Shown here piece by piece: positions 1 through 11,251 of a DNA stretch of 64,000 nt. Below the pieces are notes generated by a model. The model worked only from the letters and a program-made list of their open reading frames with translations. It ran no database searches and was not told the origin of the DNA. How positions within the stretch are numbered: the stretch's first letter is position 1; each line of letters begins with the position of its first letter. The stretch is taken from NCBI GenBank assembly GCA_023105745.1, contig JALGQZ010000009.1, positions 34,462,409 to 34,526,408 of the forward strand, read 5' to 3'. This DNA comes from Austropuccinia psidii (lineage: Eukaryota > Basidiomycota > Pucciniomycetes > Pucciniales > Sphaerophragmiaceae). A program made the translations under genes and the position numbers.

Positions 1-1
1 T

Positions 2-637
2 CCCCTGTTACCTGTGGATCACTTGAAGAAAAATCTTCTGACCATCCACCCCACAGCCAAAGACTTCCATGATATGTGGAAGAAAGCCTGTGATACTGCT
101 GCCAAATGCATAGCTGAGGCCAAAGAGTATAACAAGCAGAGGTGGGACAAATCACATATGGAACCTGACTTCAAGGAAGGGGACCAGGTGTTAGTGTCTA
201 CACTGAACTTTAACAATCTCAAAGGACCCAAGAAAATGAGAGACTCATTTTTAGGGCCCTTCACTATCATTAAGTTGATAGGGAAGAATGCAGTAGAAGT
301 CAAGCTCGCTGAGGAGTTTTCTAGGAAACACCCAGTCTTTCCAGTGAGCCTGGTCAAACCATACTTCCAAACAGAGGAGGATAAATTCCCCTCCAGGAAG
401 AAAAACATCACTCCACCAGAAATAGTGGAAGTAGAAGACTCTCCTGGACCTGTCAGTAAAATCATCAGGGCCAGAAAAATCAGACTTAATGGGAAGGATC
501 AGAGAGAATATCTAGTCAGATTCAAGAACCAGACAGCTGACAAAGACAAATGGTTGGCAGAGGATTCCATACCAGATGGGAACCTTCATTTAAGGAGATT
601 CAGAGCCTCAAGGAGGACTGAACAGTCTCATCTATGA
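2..637 (+). CDS. Integrase C-terminal region and chromodomain-like tail of element D Gag-Pol (partial)
   Basis: This is the last 211 residues of a Ty3/gypsy polyprotein, open from the window edge to TGA at 635-637. The order is a linker ending in IHPTA, a helical stretch, the basic KVGD-like segment (here [14 protein letters not shown]), the GPF module (about residues 83-85) and a chromodomain-like end with REYLVRF and WLAEDSIP. In the family these parts bind DNA and guide integration. The same order occurs in elements C and A of this window, with clear but moderate divergence. No internal stop is visible, so the visible end may be intact. The true start is upstream of the window. Confidence 0.9.
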   Translation, partial: PLLPVDHLKKNLLTIHPTAKDFHDMWKKACDTAAKCIAEAKEYNKQRWDKSHMEPDFKEGDQVLVSTLNFNNLKGPKKMRDSFLGPFTIIKLIGKNAVEVKLAEEFSRKHPVFPVSLVKPYFQTEEDKFPSRKKNITPPEIVEVEDSPGPVSKIIRARKIRLNGKDQREYLVRFKNQTADKDKWLAEDSIPDGNLHLRRFRASRRTEQSHL

Positions 638-650
638 TGAGCCTTTTTTA

Positions 651-661
651 GAGGGAGGGTA
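651..661 (+). other. Polypurine tract of element D
   Basis: A purine run (GAGGGAGGGTA) lies directly before the TG of the 3' LTR, where Ty3/gypsy plus-strand DNA synthesis is primed. It supports the LTR start at 662. Confidence 0.8.
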
Positions 662-2100
662 TGTCAGCCTGTGACTCCAAACCAGAGCACAAGCATGACA
701 GCCAAAATACCATAAACCAATGGTACAGCCAAAATACCACCAAAACATGGAGCTGAGCCAAATTAGCTCAAAAGGTATCAAAAGAAAGAGGAAGCTCACC
801 TCTTTCTGAAAATATAAGTCCCATCACCAGAGGATAAGAAATAACAAAGTTATTCCTGCTCAAAGTTATTGCTGAGCATAAACCTTAATTTTCACCTCTC
901 ATCTAAAATCTAGAAGGAGAGGCTTAACCCCATCAAATGGGTATTCAAAATGAAGCTCTAAGCCAGGGCTATCTAATGGTGCTAGCCAAACTGAGCTAGC
1001 ACCAGTATTACTTGAGTTATGGTCAAATTCAGACCAAATAAGGGTGAACAAAACATTCACCTCTCATCTAACTTTTACAGTTTTAGTGCGAGATACTTAA
1101 AGTGGGGTCTTTTTGGAAAGAGCACAATCAGGGCTATCTGATGGTGCCATCCATTTCCTCATAACTCAACTACAACAGAAGTTATTGGCCAAACAAGCTT
1201 AATACAGCTTTTGCCCAAACCACGCCAATGTACAAAAATACTTGTACATGGGATAACTTTGTCATATTTAATGATAACCATGTCAAGTTGGGTACCATTG
1301 TGTAGAGCTCATACAGAGCTAGCCAATGAACCAACTTTGAGATTGATATCTCAAACACTGACAGAGTTATGACCATTTTAAGATCAAAATCCCACCTGCT
1401 GTCATATACAGCCTTACCATGGGATAATATCCCATAACCAGGAATATGAGGTGTCAAATAGACGAAGAAGCATGTTTTTACTTCAATACCTCATATTTCA
1501 GTCAATACTGGGGTCCCATACAGTTTCTGTACAGCATTCTACGCGTCATACACGTCAGAATCAGGCTGTAAGGTCCCCAGATGAAAATTCTCACCCTGTA
1601 TTGGTGAAAACTGCCCAGATGTGGTTTCAAAACCACATCTGAGCCCAATACAGGGCATGCAGGCTGTTTGCAAACCACAAGCCTGTCATAGAGAGTGAAA
1701 AATCCTCACTTCCTCTACGTGGAAAGGTCTAGCAGCCTTTCCACCTCAATTTCAGGATAAAAGGAGGGCTTTTCACAGCCAAAAGCCTTTCCTCATCCTG
1801 CTCTTGAATAACCGACGTAGTAAACTGTCAAAAACAGTTTTACTCTTGGTTAAATAATCAGGTATACTCTTAAATTAAAGTATTGTAGTCTTTATTATTG
1901 TAATCCAACAGGTAAAGCTGCACCCATGGCTTTCAACAGCGCTCACCACCACTATATCTCTATAGTAAAGCCCTCAAAATCTTAATTTAAATCATTTATT
2001 ATCAATCTTATCATCTTTAAAAACCATTTTTACCGTGTCACAGTCATAGTTAAAGCTTGTAAATACTTATATACACCTTTATCATAGACTCATCCTGACA
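662..2100 (+). repeat. 3' LTR of element D (1439 bp)
   Basis: The LTR begins TGTCAG and ends CTGACA, a perfect 6-bp terminal inverted repeat. It starts right after the polypurine tract and ends exactly where the integrase frame of element E resumes. A TATA-like GATAAAAGG near 1755 could mark the promoter. Short open frames on both strands inside the LTR look like chance. Confidence 0.9.
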
Positions 2101-2553
2101 TCTTCCAAGAACATCAAATCAACCAGACCCACCAAAAAGCTGTCTGAAAGATGGCTGGGTCCTTTTCCAATCTTGAAGAAAGTCAGTACTCATGCCTACC
2201 ACCTCAAGCTCCCATCTCAATGGAAGTTCATCCACTCAGTTTTCCATGTTTCCCTTTTGGAACCAGTGAAGACGTCAACAATCCCAAATAGGCATCAAGA
2301 GCCTCCTCCTCCAATAATCCTTGAAGAAGAAGAAGAAGAAGAAGAAGAAGAAGAATGAGAAGTCTCTCAAATAATGAACTTAAAGCTCAAGAGAGGAAAG
2401 TTATGGTATTTAGTGGAATGGAAAGGTTTCACCCAAGACCCAGAAAGATCCGCTTGGGAACCAACTGAAATCCTCAAGAATTGTCCTGAACTCATCAAAG
2501 ATTTTCATTCATTATATCCAGACAAGCCAGGACCCAATTCTTCAAGAGCTTGA
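2101..2553 (+). pseudogene. Integrase C-terminus and chromodomain of element E, broken
   Basis: From 2101 the frame reads as the end of a chromovirus integrase: TRPTKKLSERWLGPF (GPF module), then HSVFHVSLLEPV, an 11-residue polyglutamate run and a TGA at 2356-2358. The same frame continues past the stop with YLVEWKGF, SAWEPTEIL and IKDFHSLYP, the core of a classical chromodomain, to TGA at 2551-2553. In the family the chromodomain binds methylated histone H3 and directs integration. The stop before the chromodomain makes this copy defective unless it is read through. Confidence 0.85.
2323..2355 (+). repeat. (GAA)11 microsatellite coding polyglutamate
   Basis: Eleven perfect GAA triplets lie in frame in the element E integrase and end directly at the TGA stop, so repeat slippage near this stop is possible. 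Confidence 0.95.
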
Positions 2554-2583
2554 TTTCTTATGGTGCTTGGTGGGGAGAGGAAT

Positions 2584-2973
2584 GACCAAACGTAAGTCCC
2601 ACTCCTGGTATGCACCTTTAGGGGTATTCTACTCTTTTGTTGTAAGCATCACCTTGGCCACTCTGTGAGCAATTTGCAAATTTTGGACACAGATCTTTGG
2701 CCGGGCTTTTCAACATTCAATTCCAAAATTATGGCCATTTTCACTTGGGCAAATGGATCATTCACTCTTTTATTTCTTTTCCAAGTCTTTCAATTCAATT
2801 CCATCCTTCAGAAATGTTGTTTTCTTTTTATGGCACTGGCGGGGGTGGTAATTACCAAAAGCAAGTTCCTCTCCTGGTGTGCACTTCCCTGAGGGGTCTA
2901 CAATCTTTCAAAACATCACCTTGGCCACTCTGTGAGCACCTGGCATCAAATTTCTCTTTCCAGGTCCTTGGCC
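2584..2973 (+). repeat. Degenerate direct repeat in the 3' spacer of element E
   Basis: Two related segments, about 2584-2702 and 2854-2973, share the order CTCCTGGT, TGCAC, AGGGGT, CATCACCTTGGCCACTCTGTGAGCA and CTTTGGCC/CCTTGGCC. They lie about 270 bp apart between the pol stop and the 3' LTR. I see no credible coding frame here; open frames in the region do not resemble known proteins. Confidence 0.7.
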
Positions 2974-3348
2974 ATTCTCAAAATCAATTGTCAACATCAG
3001 TGATCAAGATTGGAACCTCCTCAAAATTCATCTCTCTTTTCTTTTCTTTTCTTATTTTCATTTTCACTCGTTATTTTTATTTTATTTTCACTTTAAATTT
3101 TCTTTTATCACGTCAATTATCACATCAAAAATTTTCATTCATCTCAAAATTCAATTCAAATCATGAAGCCAATGTCAAAAGAAGATCAAGCAAGTCCTGC
3201 GTCAAAGGTCAAATTTTTAATAACAGTTTTCAAATTTTTTATCTTAAACAGTCCTCTTGAATCACTCTATCAAAATCTTTCCAATAGCCTCAACAGGCGT
3301 CACCTTGTCTTGGTGCTCAGGAGCTCACCATTTCAAGGTGGGGGCTAC

Positions 3349-4750
3349 TGTCACAACCATGGCAATTCATCCCCTTGGACTTCAATATGGCATATCCATG
3401 CCACGTCCAATATATGGCAATTTGGCCATATCCATAAATAATTGGCCAAATTGGCCATCTCACCTCATTTGGCCTTTTATGGCCATTCCATCATCTGGGC
3501 CCAACTTGGGCCCTTCACCGTCATCAGGCCTTTTCTGGCCTTTCTCTACTTTTGGGCAATTTTGGTATTTCACAGTCAACAGGGGAAAGACAGCCCAAGA
3601 AGCTGTATTTGGCTTTAAATACAGTTTCTGCACATTTGCGCACTTTGTGCAAATACAGTTTTAAGGCTGTATGAGCTGTATTTGGCCAAAAACCCAAAAA
3701 TGGCCAAATACCTCAAAAGACACTCTGACACCTCTGAAGCCTGCCAAACCCAAATTTCACCAATATCCTCCCGGCGTCATCTCTAAAGACTTATGGCCAT
3801 TTTCAACCTCCAATAACCAAAATGCCATATATGGTGTCATACACTATTATGCGTCTTTTTTCAGCAGCAATCCACTGGCGGCAGTATCATCTGGTTATTT
3901 CAGCTTTCCATCAGGCCATCCAGTCACGTCATCAAGAGGATTCATTGAGGCTCAAGGGAAAGTGTAAAAACCTCAAATACCAATGATGCCATCAAGCAGT
4001 CATTGGTTATTCTCACTCCCAGTATTCCTTCCAAGGGAATACTGTCAATTAATTCTCAGGTTTTATTCAAGAGGCAGTTCATTCAGTTCATCCATTCAGT
4101 TGTCAAGTGTCAAAGCTCCACTCAATCCATCTTGGCAACCACCTTCATTTCAATACAGTCTGGATCCACCAAGAACTGGATTTCATTTCAAAGCATCGGA
4201 AATTCATTCAACCCAATTCATTTTCAATATTAGCCAGTTGTATCAATTCCCAAAACAATCAATACAGCCTCAAGGATCAATACAGATCAGTTTTCAGCCT
4301 GAAGAACTCAAGCTCCCAACTTTTCACATCTACCGGCTACCCTTTGCACCCTGGGGGGTTTTTCCCCAGTTAATTAATATACTTTGATTTATTTTTATCT
4401 TTATTTTCTTTTCATTTTAGTTAAGCAAATACTGATATTATTAAGTCAGTCCTTTAGCACATTTCTCTTTCTCTTTCTTTGCCTGTCAATGGATATTTGG
4501 TGGTCATCTCCTTACTAATTCCATTATTCAGTTTTGGAAGGTTGAAACAGTGATTAACGACTTACCCGGTTGGCTCTTTGGCCACTTGGCTTCCCTTTCC
4601 TCTTTTGCATCTCATCTTGTACCTGCATGTCTTTTAGAGGAATTCATTCTTATTATTTTTTATTCTTTATCCTTTTGGAGTCTTCCAAGTGAGTTCCCTG
4701 ATTGCTGAGTGCCAGGCCACTCTTGTAGTTCCACTAGAGCCCTTGTGACA
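3349..4750 (+). repeat. 3' LTR of element E (1402 bp)
   Basis: The LTR begins TGTCACA and ends TGTGACA, a perfect 7-bp inverted repeat. It is preceded by a G-rich tract (AAGGTGGGGGCTAC, 3335-3348) that fits a polypurine tract. Its 5' third is dense in TGGCC/GGCCA motifs and repeated AAATACAG blocks (about 3400-3730). Open frames across it show no domain and are treated as chance. The right flank is AATCT. Confidence 0.85.
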
Positions 4751-5331
4751 AATCTTTCCCTTTTATAATTAGTTTAACCACTGTTAATACAAGAAATAAA
4801 AGATTCCAACCACCATTTTAAGATCATTTTAAGCATTAAAACCACGTGAAAAAATAATTAGAATCATAGTTTGTAACTCTTAGAAACATTTTACCCCAGA
4901 AACAACCCCATAAGTGAATTACACCATCTTTTCTCACTGTTAACTTTGTCACTTTGTTTCCAAACTCACGCTGGTCACTTTTGGGAATTCTTTCTCTTTA
5001 CATATCTTTTTTAAAGACTTTGTTCTTTAATTAATTTCCTTCAGTTCTTTGCTCAATTAATTCCAATTGAAATTGCTCTTGAAGAAATTTCTTTTGTAGC
5101 CTTAATTATCTCTTGTAGAGTATTTTTGGATAATTTTTTTATTGTTGGTAAAACAATGAATCTATATAATATTATTATTTTATACTTATAAAGTTAAAAA
5201 CAATAAAATTGGTGTGTTTTCTTATAAAAATACTATTTCTTACTAGCTTTAATCATTTTTTACCTTATACCAATTTTCAGGACAGGAAAAGTACTTCATT
5301 TTTAATCAAAGTTTCATATCCACACCTTACA
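4751..5331 (+). repeat. Right end of a family-B LTR, interrupted by element E
   Basis: This segment matches the right third of the B LTR at 8887-10674 and, in reverse complement, the solo LTR at 19389-21237. Shared blocks include the stretch around GGTCACTTTTGGG, the GCTCTTGAAGAAATTTCTT block and the terminal CACCTTACA. The left part lies beyond element E, outside the window. The sequence after 5331 is copia-derived and not a primer binding site, so this is a solo LTR or the 3' LTR of a B element. Confidence 0.8.
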
Positions 5332-5947
5332 GCTGAAGTCATCATCAGGGAGTGTATGGACTGATGATTCCCTACTGGCACTGTTTTTTCATCAACTCAG
5401 TAAAACACATTTCCACCATATCACAAATTCTCTTGGTGCAAAAGAGTCAATCAAGCCATCCTGTGCTATTACAGCACAAGAAATTATGCAAGTGGCACAG
5501 TGGTCTCAACAGCGAGAAGAAGCAAAAACAATCTCCAATGTCATGGTGTTTGCAACCAGTCAAGGATAAACAAACAACATTCCCTGTTTGCCCCCATCAC
5601 CTCCAATTTCTCAAAAACTCAATGAATCAACCAAATCCAAAGCAGATACCAGACCCTCTAGATACCCACACCCAAGCATGTGTCTGGCTGCATGGGAAAC
5701 CAAATGGCTTAGACCCAAACCTACATGTAGCTACTGCAATGAATGGGGTCACTGGGCTATGGCTTTACAAAGAAATTCTGCTGGAAAAAATACCATTGAA
5801 GAGTCTAAAAAGAAGGAGTCAACCTTCAAATACCACAAGTCCAAATTTTCAGTTCATTCCACTTTGGTCAGCATTGAAGCAGAGGATGAAGGGGAGGCAA
5901 AAATAGCATCTATACAGGAAACAACTGGCTATAGAAATTTATTATGA
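5332..5947 (+). pseudogene. copia Gag remnant
   Basis: Two overlapping frames carry pieces of a copia-type Gag. One, from about 5356, reads DDSLLALFFHQLSK followed by HHISQIL, a typical copia Gag start. The other, to 5947, holds a degenerate zinc knuckle CSYCNEWGHWAMAL in which the last Cys of CX2CX4HX4C is replaced. Switching between frames shows at least one frameshift. A functional Gag would coat the element RNA; this copy cannot. Confidence 0.7.
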
Positions 5948-6683
5948 ATTGAATATAGAGCTACACATACTGTAGCTGGGAATTTTTAATTTTTTTACAT
6001 CTAAAAAAAATTAATCTTGAGCTATCTGTTGCTATGGCACAAAGGCATCTAGTCCTTGGTATAGCAACCATCAAATTATCTACCCAGGATGGGGAGTTGT
6101 GGTTGGGTAATGCCCTAGACTGAAAAAAAGTACCAGGAGCTGTGATATTACTTGGGAAATTCCATACAAAAAATGGCCAAGTCAAAATCAGAATTGGTAG
6201 TTTTTGTTTTCAACAAAACAAGACGCTTTGTAATAGTGTTAGGGTGAGAAATAGGTGGATTTTAAATAATAATATACCAAATTCATGCTTCAATGAAGGT
6301 ACTTTAAAAAAAAAATTAATCTCTACCTTGTTTCACGACAGGCTGGCACATGTTTTGATGAGAAAGGTTAGGATAATGAAGAATTTAGGCCATGTGGAAG
6401 GCTTACCAACTGATTTTGATTGTAGAGATTTTCTTCGCTGTAAATCTTGCAAATTGGAAATAATTAGGCATTTAACAACTATGCCAGCATCCAAAAAAGT
6501 AGCTTCAATTCCAAGAAATGTAATTGCAGTGGATCTCATGCGACCATTCCCTTTATTGTGGGATAAGCTCCTATATTCTATGATCATTCAAGACCATTTT
6601 TCATTTCTTGTAGTTTTTATCCCACCAAAAGCTAAATTGAATGCAGAAAAGCATCTGAAATACTTTCTGGTACAGTTACTGGG
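5948..6683 (+). pseudogene. copia protease and integrase N-terminus remnant
   Basis: Across several frames the segment shows a protease-like start (ATHTVAGNF), then GKFHTKNGQVKIRIGSFCF, the GAG-pre-integrase region (FHDRLAHVLMRK, CRDFLRCKSCK with its Cys pair) and the start of the integrase core (VIAVDLMRPFPL, where the D is the expected first catalytic Asp; SMIIQDHFSF). Stops and frameshifts separate the parts. The 3' end is duplicated next door. Confidence 0.75.
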
Positions 6684-6859
6684 GCTTACCAACTGATTTT
6701 GATTGTAGAGATTTTCTTCACTGTAAATCTTGCACATTGGAAATAATTAGGCATTTAACAACTATGCCAGCATCCAAAAAAGTAGCTTGCATGCCAGGAA
6801 ATGTAATTGCAGTGGATCTCATGCAACCATTCCCTTTATTGTGGGATAAGTTCCTATAT
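6401..6859 (+). repeat. Tandem duplication inside the copia remnant (offset 283 bp)
   Basis: The segment starting GCTTACCAACTGATTTTG at 6401 starts again at 6684. The second copy runs to 6859, is interrupted by the solo LTR and resumes at 8784-8886, ending with the same TTTCTGGTACAGTTACT as the first. The copies differ at scattered positions, so the duplication is not recent. Confidence 0.85.
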
Positions 6860-8778
6860 TGTGAGCCTTGAGGTATATTTTACATACCCAAATAGGCCAC
6901 AATTATCTTAAAAACAAATTTTGAATTATGCATAACTCATAAGTCATGCATATATCCAAAATTCATCATTTTTCATTTCAGAAAAGATGAATAACGTTTT
7001 ATTGAGTAAGTAAATCCATGGATTTAAGGCCAGATTTGGATTCTACACAAAAATTCACCTAGGGTAGCTCCATAGAGTGAATAAGCTCAAATTAACTCTT
7101 TGAGGTGGTAAAATGGAAAATACTTCAATACCACATCATTAATACCACATAAAAGATCCGTGAAAATTTTGGTTTTTCTTAATTTCACGCCAAAATAATG
7201 GGAAAGTGAGAAATCCCATGTTACATATACACTAAGAATAGTGTTATGCATGTTTTGAGCACTTAATATCATGGTATTCTTACTTGGACTTTTGGTACAC
7301 CCATAGTGGATATTTCACTTTAAGCTTAATTTTCTATTTTGACGTGAAAAATAGGCAAGGGGGACAAAAGACATCAAAGAGAGCCAGGGTACCCAACTTC
7401 TGAGGCCTCAGAGGCGTGGATAGCTCCAAAGCTTGGTTCCATGGCTGATCTTGACCCAATTGGTAAACTAAACCTCTTTGGGAACTTGGTTACCAAGTTA
7501 CAACTACTGTAAAACACCAGAAAATAGCAAATAACCTGCTATTTTGACGTGCCAAGGAGGTAATGAGCTACTTAGACTCCTGTAACCACGTCAATTCTTG
7601 ATGACTTTCCATGACTAGACCCTAAAAGAGTAATTAAAACCCTTTTGGAATCCATATTCATTGATTTACCTAATAGCAACCAGCAAAATACTGCTATTTG
7701 CAATTCTACGTAGAAATGAGGTAAAAACCTCAAAAATTCATTAAAAATACAATTCTTAATGAATCTTTCTGAACCGTTCAGGACTAATAGAGAACTGGAT
7801 TATCTATGGTACAACCAAAAAGAATTATGGTTTTACTAGTAAAATTAAAAGTTTTACTTACAGTCCATTTTTGACCATTCTACGTAAAACACTGAATCTT
7901 CAAAAATTCACAGTAATTACAACCTGTGATGAAATTGGCAATAACATTGATAACTTTGAGAAATCAATGATTATTTTGGAATAAAAGAAGCTTTACATAT
8001 GTTACTCCTTTTATTCTTAACCATATTGGGGTTGGTAGTCACGTAAAAGCATCAAATAAGTAATTATGATAATGTTACATGACAAATAATGATGCAATCA
8101 ATAAACCAAAAAGGTTTATTGTTTTCTCACTCACTGGTTTTTCAGTTTGTGCCATGGCACGCCTCTGTGAGTTGTTGTTGACTTAAAAGAGGCCTCCTCT
8201 TGCTGTTTTTTCCAAATCATCTTATTATCATTTTATATCATTGTTACCAACAAGTAAGTATTAGTTACAGCTATTCTTAAGTGTTTTAATTCTTTCAGAA
8301 TCAATCAGAAAGACGTGAAATCATAGAATCCAACTATATATTGTTGTAATCATCTTATAAATTCATTTTGATCCCTTAAATCCACAATTCTACGTCAAAT
8401 CCCTTCATATTATCTTTCAATAAGCTCTTTGGAATAGTAGTGAGTGATTTATCTTTAATTCTTAAAGTTTTTCTCTAGTAATAGTTTTCTTCAAGAATTA
8501 TCTTTATAATTATTCTTGCAAAAGATAATTATATATTAAAATAATTTTATTATTTTAATAAAAGAAGTTTTTATTATTAAATTCTTCTTGTAATTGATTC
8601 TTGTAGACAATTACTGCTCACTGTTATAATCACTAGTAGTGTATAACATGTGAAAGAAATAATTTTATAATTATTTAATTGTGGTTATAATAATTTTTAT
8701 TATTATATTTCATAAGAACAGACATAGTACTGTTGATTAATAGTAATATTATCATCAGTTTCATAGTCACATCTTACA
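6860..8778 (+). mobile_element. Solo LTR, family A (1919 bp)
   Basis: This is a complete family-A LTR from TGTGAGCC to CATCTTACA, without internal sequence. It is flanked by the 5-bp target-site duplication TATAT (6855-6859 and 8779-8783). Removing it and one TATAT restores continuity of the duplicated copia segment. It shares the LTR blocks of the array (splice donor GTAAGT near 8250, the AACTTGGT/ACCAAGTT palindrome near 7480) but carries many substitutions. It fits loss of the body by LTR-LTR recombination. Confidence 0.95.
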
Positions 8779-8886
8779 TATATGCTATGATCATTCAAGA
8801 CCATTTTTCATTTCTTGTAGCTTTTATCCCACCAAAAGCTAAATTGAATGCAGAAAAGCATCTGAAATACTTTCTGGTACAGTTAC

Positions 8887-10674
8887 TATGAGCCTTAGAG
8901 GTATTTTTATATACCCAAAAAACCAAAAACAATATGATTAAAAATAAAATAAAATTATTTATATTATAAAGAATGAAAGATAAATAAATGAAATTTATAG
9001 ATAAAATCAATAAATTTAATTATAATTTGAAAATAAAATTACTTGTGAAATTTAAAAAATTGTGAAAACAACTTTTTAATTGAAAAAATTTAAGTAAAAA
9101 TTAATTTTCAACAAAAAATATTCAAATTAAAATATTTTTTTTTTTGGAAAAATTTGCATACCATTTATTATAAACTTTCATTAAATTAAACAAAAATTTT
9201 AAGCTTATTTCAAAATTGGATTCATCATAAAAAAAATAAGGTGAGGTCACCTCTTAGTAAAATTTCTGTGACTCAAGTCTAAATACCCTTAAATTAAGAT
9301 ATTATCATTTTCTGTATGAAAATTAAAAATCCTCAGAATTTTAATTGAATTAAGACCAAATGTGGTTTCAATTATCAATTTTTGTGTTAAAATTGAGGTG
9401 TGGTGTGTAGCTTGGAAGCTATGAGGAACTGAAGTATTTTACATCAAAATGTCAAAATGTGCACGTTTATGACATAAGTGAAATTCAATTTACATATGAG
9501 GTGTCAAGTATTACAGTTTTTTACTCTAAAAACTCAATTGAATTACATGTGTAAGCTATAAGTATAATACATGGTGAGGACTTAAAGAAAAAATAAATCA
9601 GAAAGAGAAATTCTGGGGGGGGGAATGAATCTTGGCTCCAAGGGTGCCAGACTACCTCAAATTCCTTTATGATAGGTGTGGGTTGTCAAAATGTATGCAA
9701 AAACGCATCACTTTTGGCCTGGAATTCAGTTACAGGGTGTGTGACTAAAGTGATGATGAGGTTTTGATAACAAGGGCAGTTTTAACTGTTGCAAAGAGGG
9801 TAAAACTACCCTTAATTCAAAACAGTCTTGAATGGAGTTGATGTATCTTAGACACATTCTGATATTTTTTGAAGGCTTGAAACCAGGTATTACTATAGCA
9901 TTTGCTGATTTAAGGGTCTAAGATGGCTGAAAATAGCAAACATTTTCTAAAACCAGCCCTTTTTTGGTCTAAACCAGGGTTCAATGTTGCCACAATTGGC
10001 TTTTCTGTTGTCAGAGTGTTTTTTTACGACTGAAAAAGGTTAATATTACTTTTGGAGTAAGGAAATTGGTGGTTATAAAATCATGTCTTCTTTGTCCCAC
10101 TTTCCTCTTCATTTTAGAATCTTTTCCTTTTAAAATTAACTTAAAAACTGTCAAACTAACCAATAAAAGATTCAAACCACCTTTTTCAACTCAATATAAG
10201 CTTTTAAACCACACAACAGAATAATTATAATCAGTTTCACCCTTGAACCACCCCATAAGTGAATTAAAGCAGCTTTCATTACTGTTAACTTTGTCACTTT
10301 GTTTCCAGATTCACTCTGGTCACTTTTGGGTGTGGTTTTTCTTTAATATTCTTTTGAAAGACTTTGTTCCTATATTAATTCCCTGAAATCCTTTTCTTAG
10401 TTAATTTTAATTGAAATTGCTCTTGAAGAAATTTTTCTTGTAGCCTTAAATATCTCTAGTAGGGTACTTTTGGATAAATTTTTATTTTTGGTAAAACAAT
10501 AAATCTTCATCATATTATGGTTTTATAATTATAAAGTTAAAAAAAATAAATTTGGTGTTTCTTCTCTTAAAAATCATAAATCTTAACATTTTTAATTTTA
10601 TCGTACCTTATACAAATTTTGAGGACAGAAAAAGTACTTGAGTTTTAATCAAATTTTTATATATACACCTTAAA
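8887..10674 (+). repeat. 5' LTR of element B (about 1788 bp)
   Basis: The LTR begins TATGAGCCTTAGAGG (terminal TG decayed to TA) and ends CACCTTAAA (CA decayed to AA), matching the solo LTR in element C, which keeps TGTGAGCC...CACCTTACA. A good TATA box (GGTTATAAAATC, near 10073) is conserved with the solo LTR (GCTATAAAAG on its sense strand), so transcription should start around 10100. Confidence 0.85.
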
Positions 10675-11148
10675 TTTGGGCTCCCAGCCGAGATATTTTA
10701 CCTGTAAAATGAGTGTTTAAGCTTTTTAATAATTTTCATTATATTAAAATATTTAAAAAATACATAAAAACTACTTATCACTCAAATAATTCATTTACAA
10801 TATAAGCGTTTTCATGCTATAAGGGAGGATTTTTTTCATTTCTATTTTGAAAAAACCTTATAGATATTACTTAATTAATTTCTTCTTACATCAAGTCTAG
10901 TCTTTTACAATGAGGTAAGAAAAGAAAAAATTGAAACAGCATTAACAGTTACTAATATTATCCCTGAACAGACTGCTAATTCTGATCATAATAGCAATGT
11001 TATTATAACTCATAAAACTTGACAAGAACCAATTTCTTCAGAAATAAGCAATTTACACATAAGTAATGCTCTCCAAAAAGCCAAACTTTGGCCAATAGTA
11101 AGTTCTTTTTACATGAGAGTACTATATTATGCTTTTTTACTCATAATT
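10675..11148 (+). other. Leader of element B
   Basis: The sequence right after the LTR (TTTGGGCTCCCAGCCGAG, 10675-10692) occupies the primer-binding-site position but has diverged from the family-A and C version. The rest is AT-rich. A consensus splice donor GTAAGT lies at 11098-11103, 46 bases before the gag ATG, the same relative place as the intron donor of A and C. An acidic frame before it (EPISSEISNL) may correspond to their small exon; this is weaker than in A and C. Confidence 0.5.
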
Positions 11149-11251
11149 ATGCCTTCAACCAGATCAGGAGAAGGTTATAACCACTCAAGCAGCTCCCAAA
11201 AAGGTTATGGACATGATTATCACAAAAGCCAATCAGTTGCAGAAGGACAAG
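11149..11251 (+). pseudogene. Element B gag, N-terminal piece
   Basis: ATG at 11149 opens MPSTRSGEGYNHSSSSQKGYG, similar to the gag start of element C (MTPTRSGSNYS) and family A (MVHTRNGSNYS). It is cut after 34 codons by element C. The frame continues unchanged after C at 24020 once the duplicated ACAAG is removed. Confidence 0.85.

Larger units (their letters stand above)
1..2100 (+). mobile_element. Ty3/gypsy element D, 3' part
   Basis: The window opens inside the pol gene of a Ty3/gypsy LTR retrotransposon. What remains is the integrase C-terminus, a short untranslated stretch, a purine-rich tract and a complete 3' LTR. The base after the LTR continues the integrase frame of another element (E), so D is inserted in E. 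Its 5' end and the matching target-site duplication lie outside the window; the right-flank pentamer is TCTTC (2101-2105). Confidence 0.9.
2101..4750 (+). mobile_element. Ty3/gypsy (chromovirus-like) element E, 3' part
   Basis: This second Ty3/gypsy element was cut in pol by D. It comprises the integrase C-terminus with chromodomain (2101-2553), a long untranslated spacer with an internal repeat (2554-3348) and a 3' LTR (3349-4750). Its LTR ends inside sequence homologous to the family-B LTR, so E was itself inserted into a B LTR. The 5' portion lies upstream of the window. Confidence 0.85.
5332..8886 (+). mobile_element. Ty1/copia remnant, interrupted by a solo LTR
   Basis: The segment contains decayed gag, protease and the start of integrase of a copia-type element, bordered by B-family LTR sequence on both sides. 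It holds an internal tandem duplication, and a family-A solo LTR occupies 6860-8778 within it. No copia LTR is visible. It is the oldest host layer for the other insertions in this part of the window. Confidence 0.8.

Noticed and set aside
1182..1457. Minus-strand 91-codon frame in the D LTR
   Set aside because: It lies wholly inside an LTR, on the antisense strand, without similarity to any known protein.
2697..4387. Several overlapping open frames of 75-187 codons in the E spacer and LTR
   Set aside because: They lie in three frames across untranslated and LTR sequence, show no domain, and are explained by a stop-poor C/T-rich strand.
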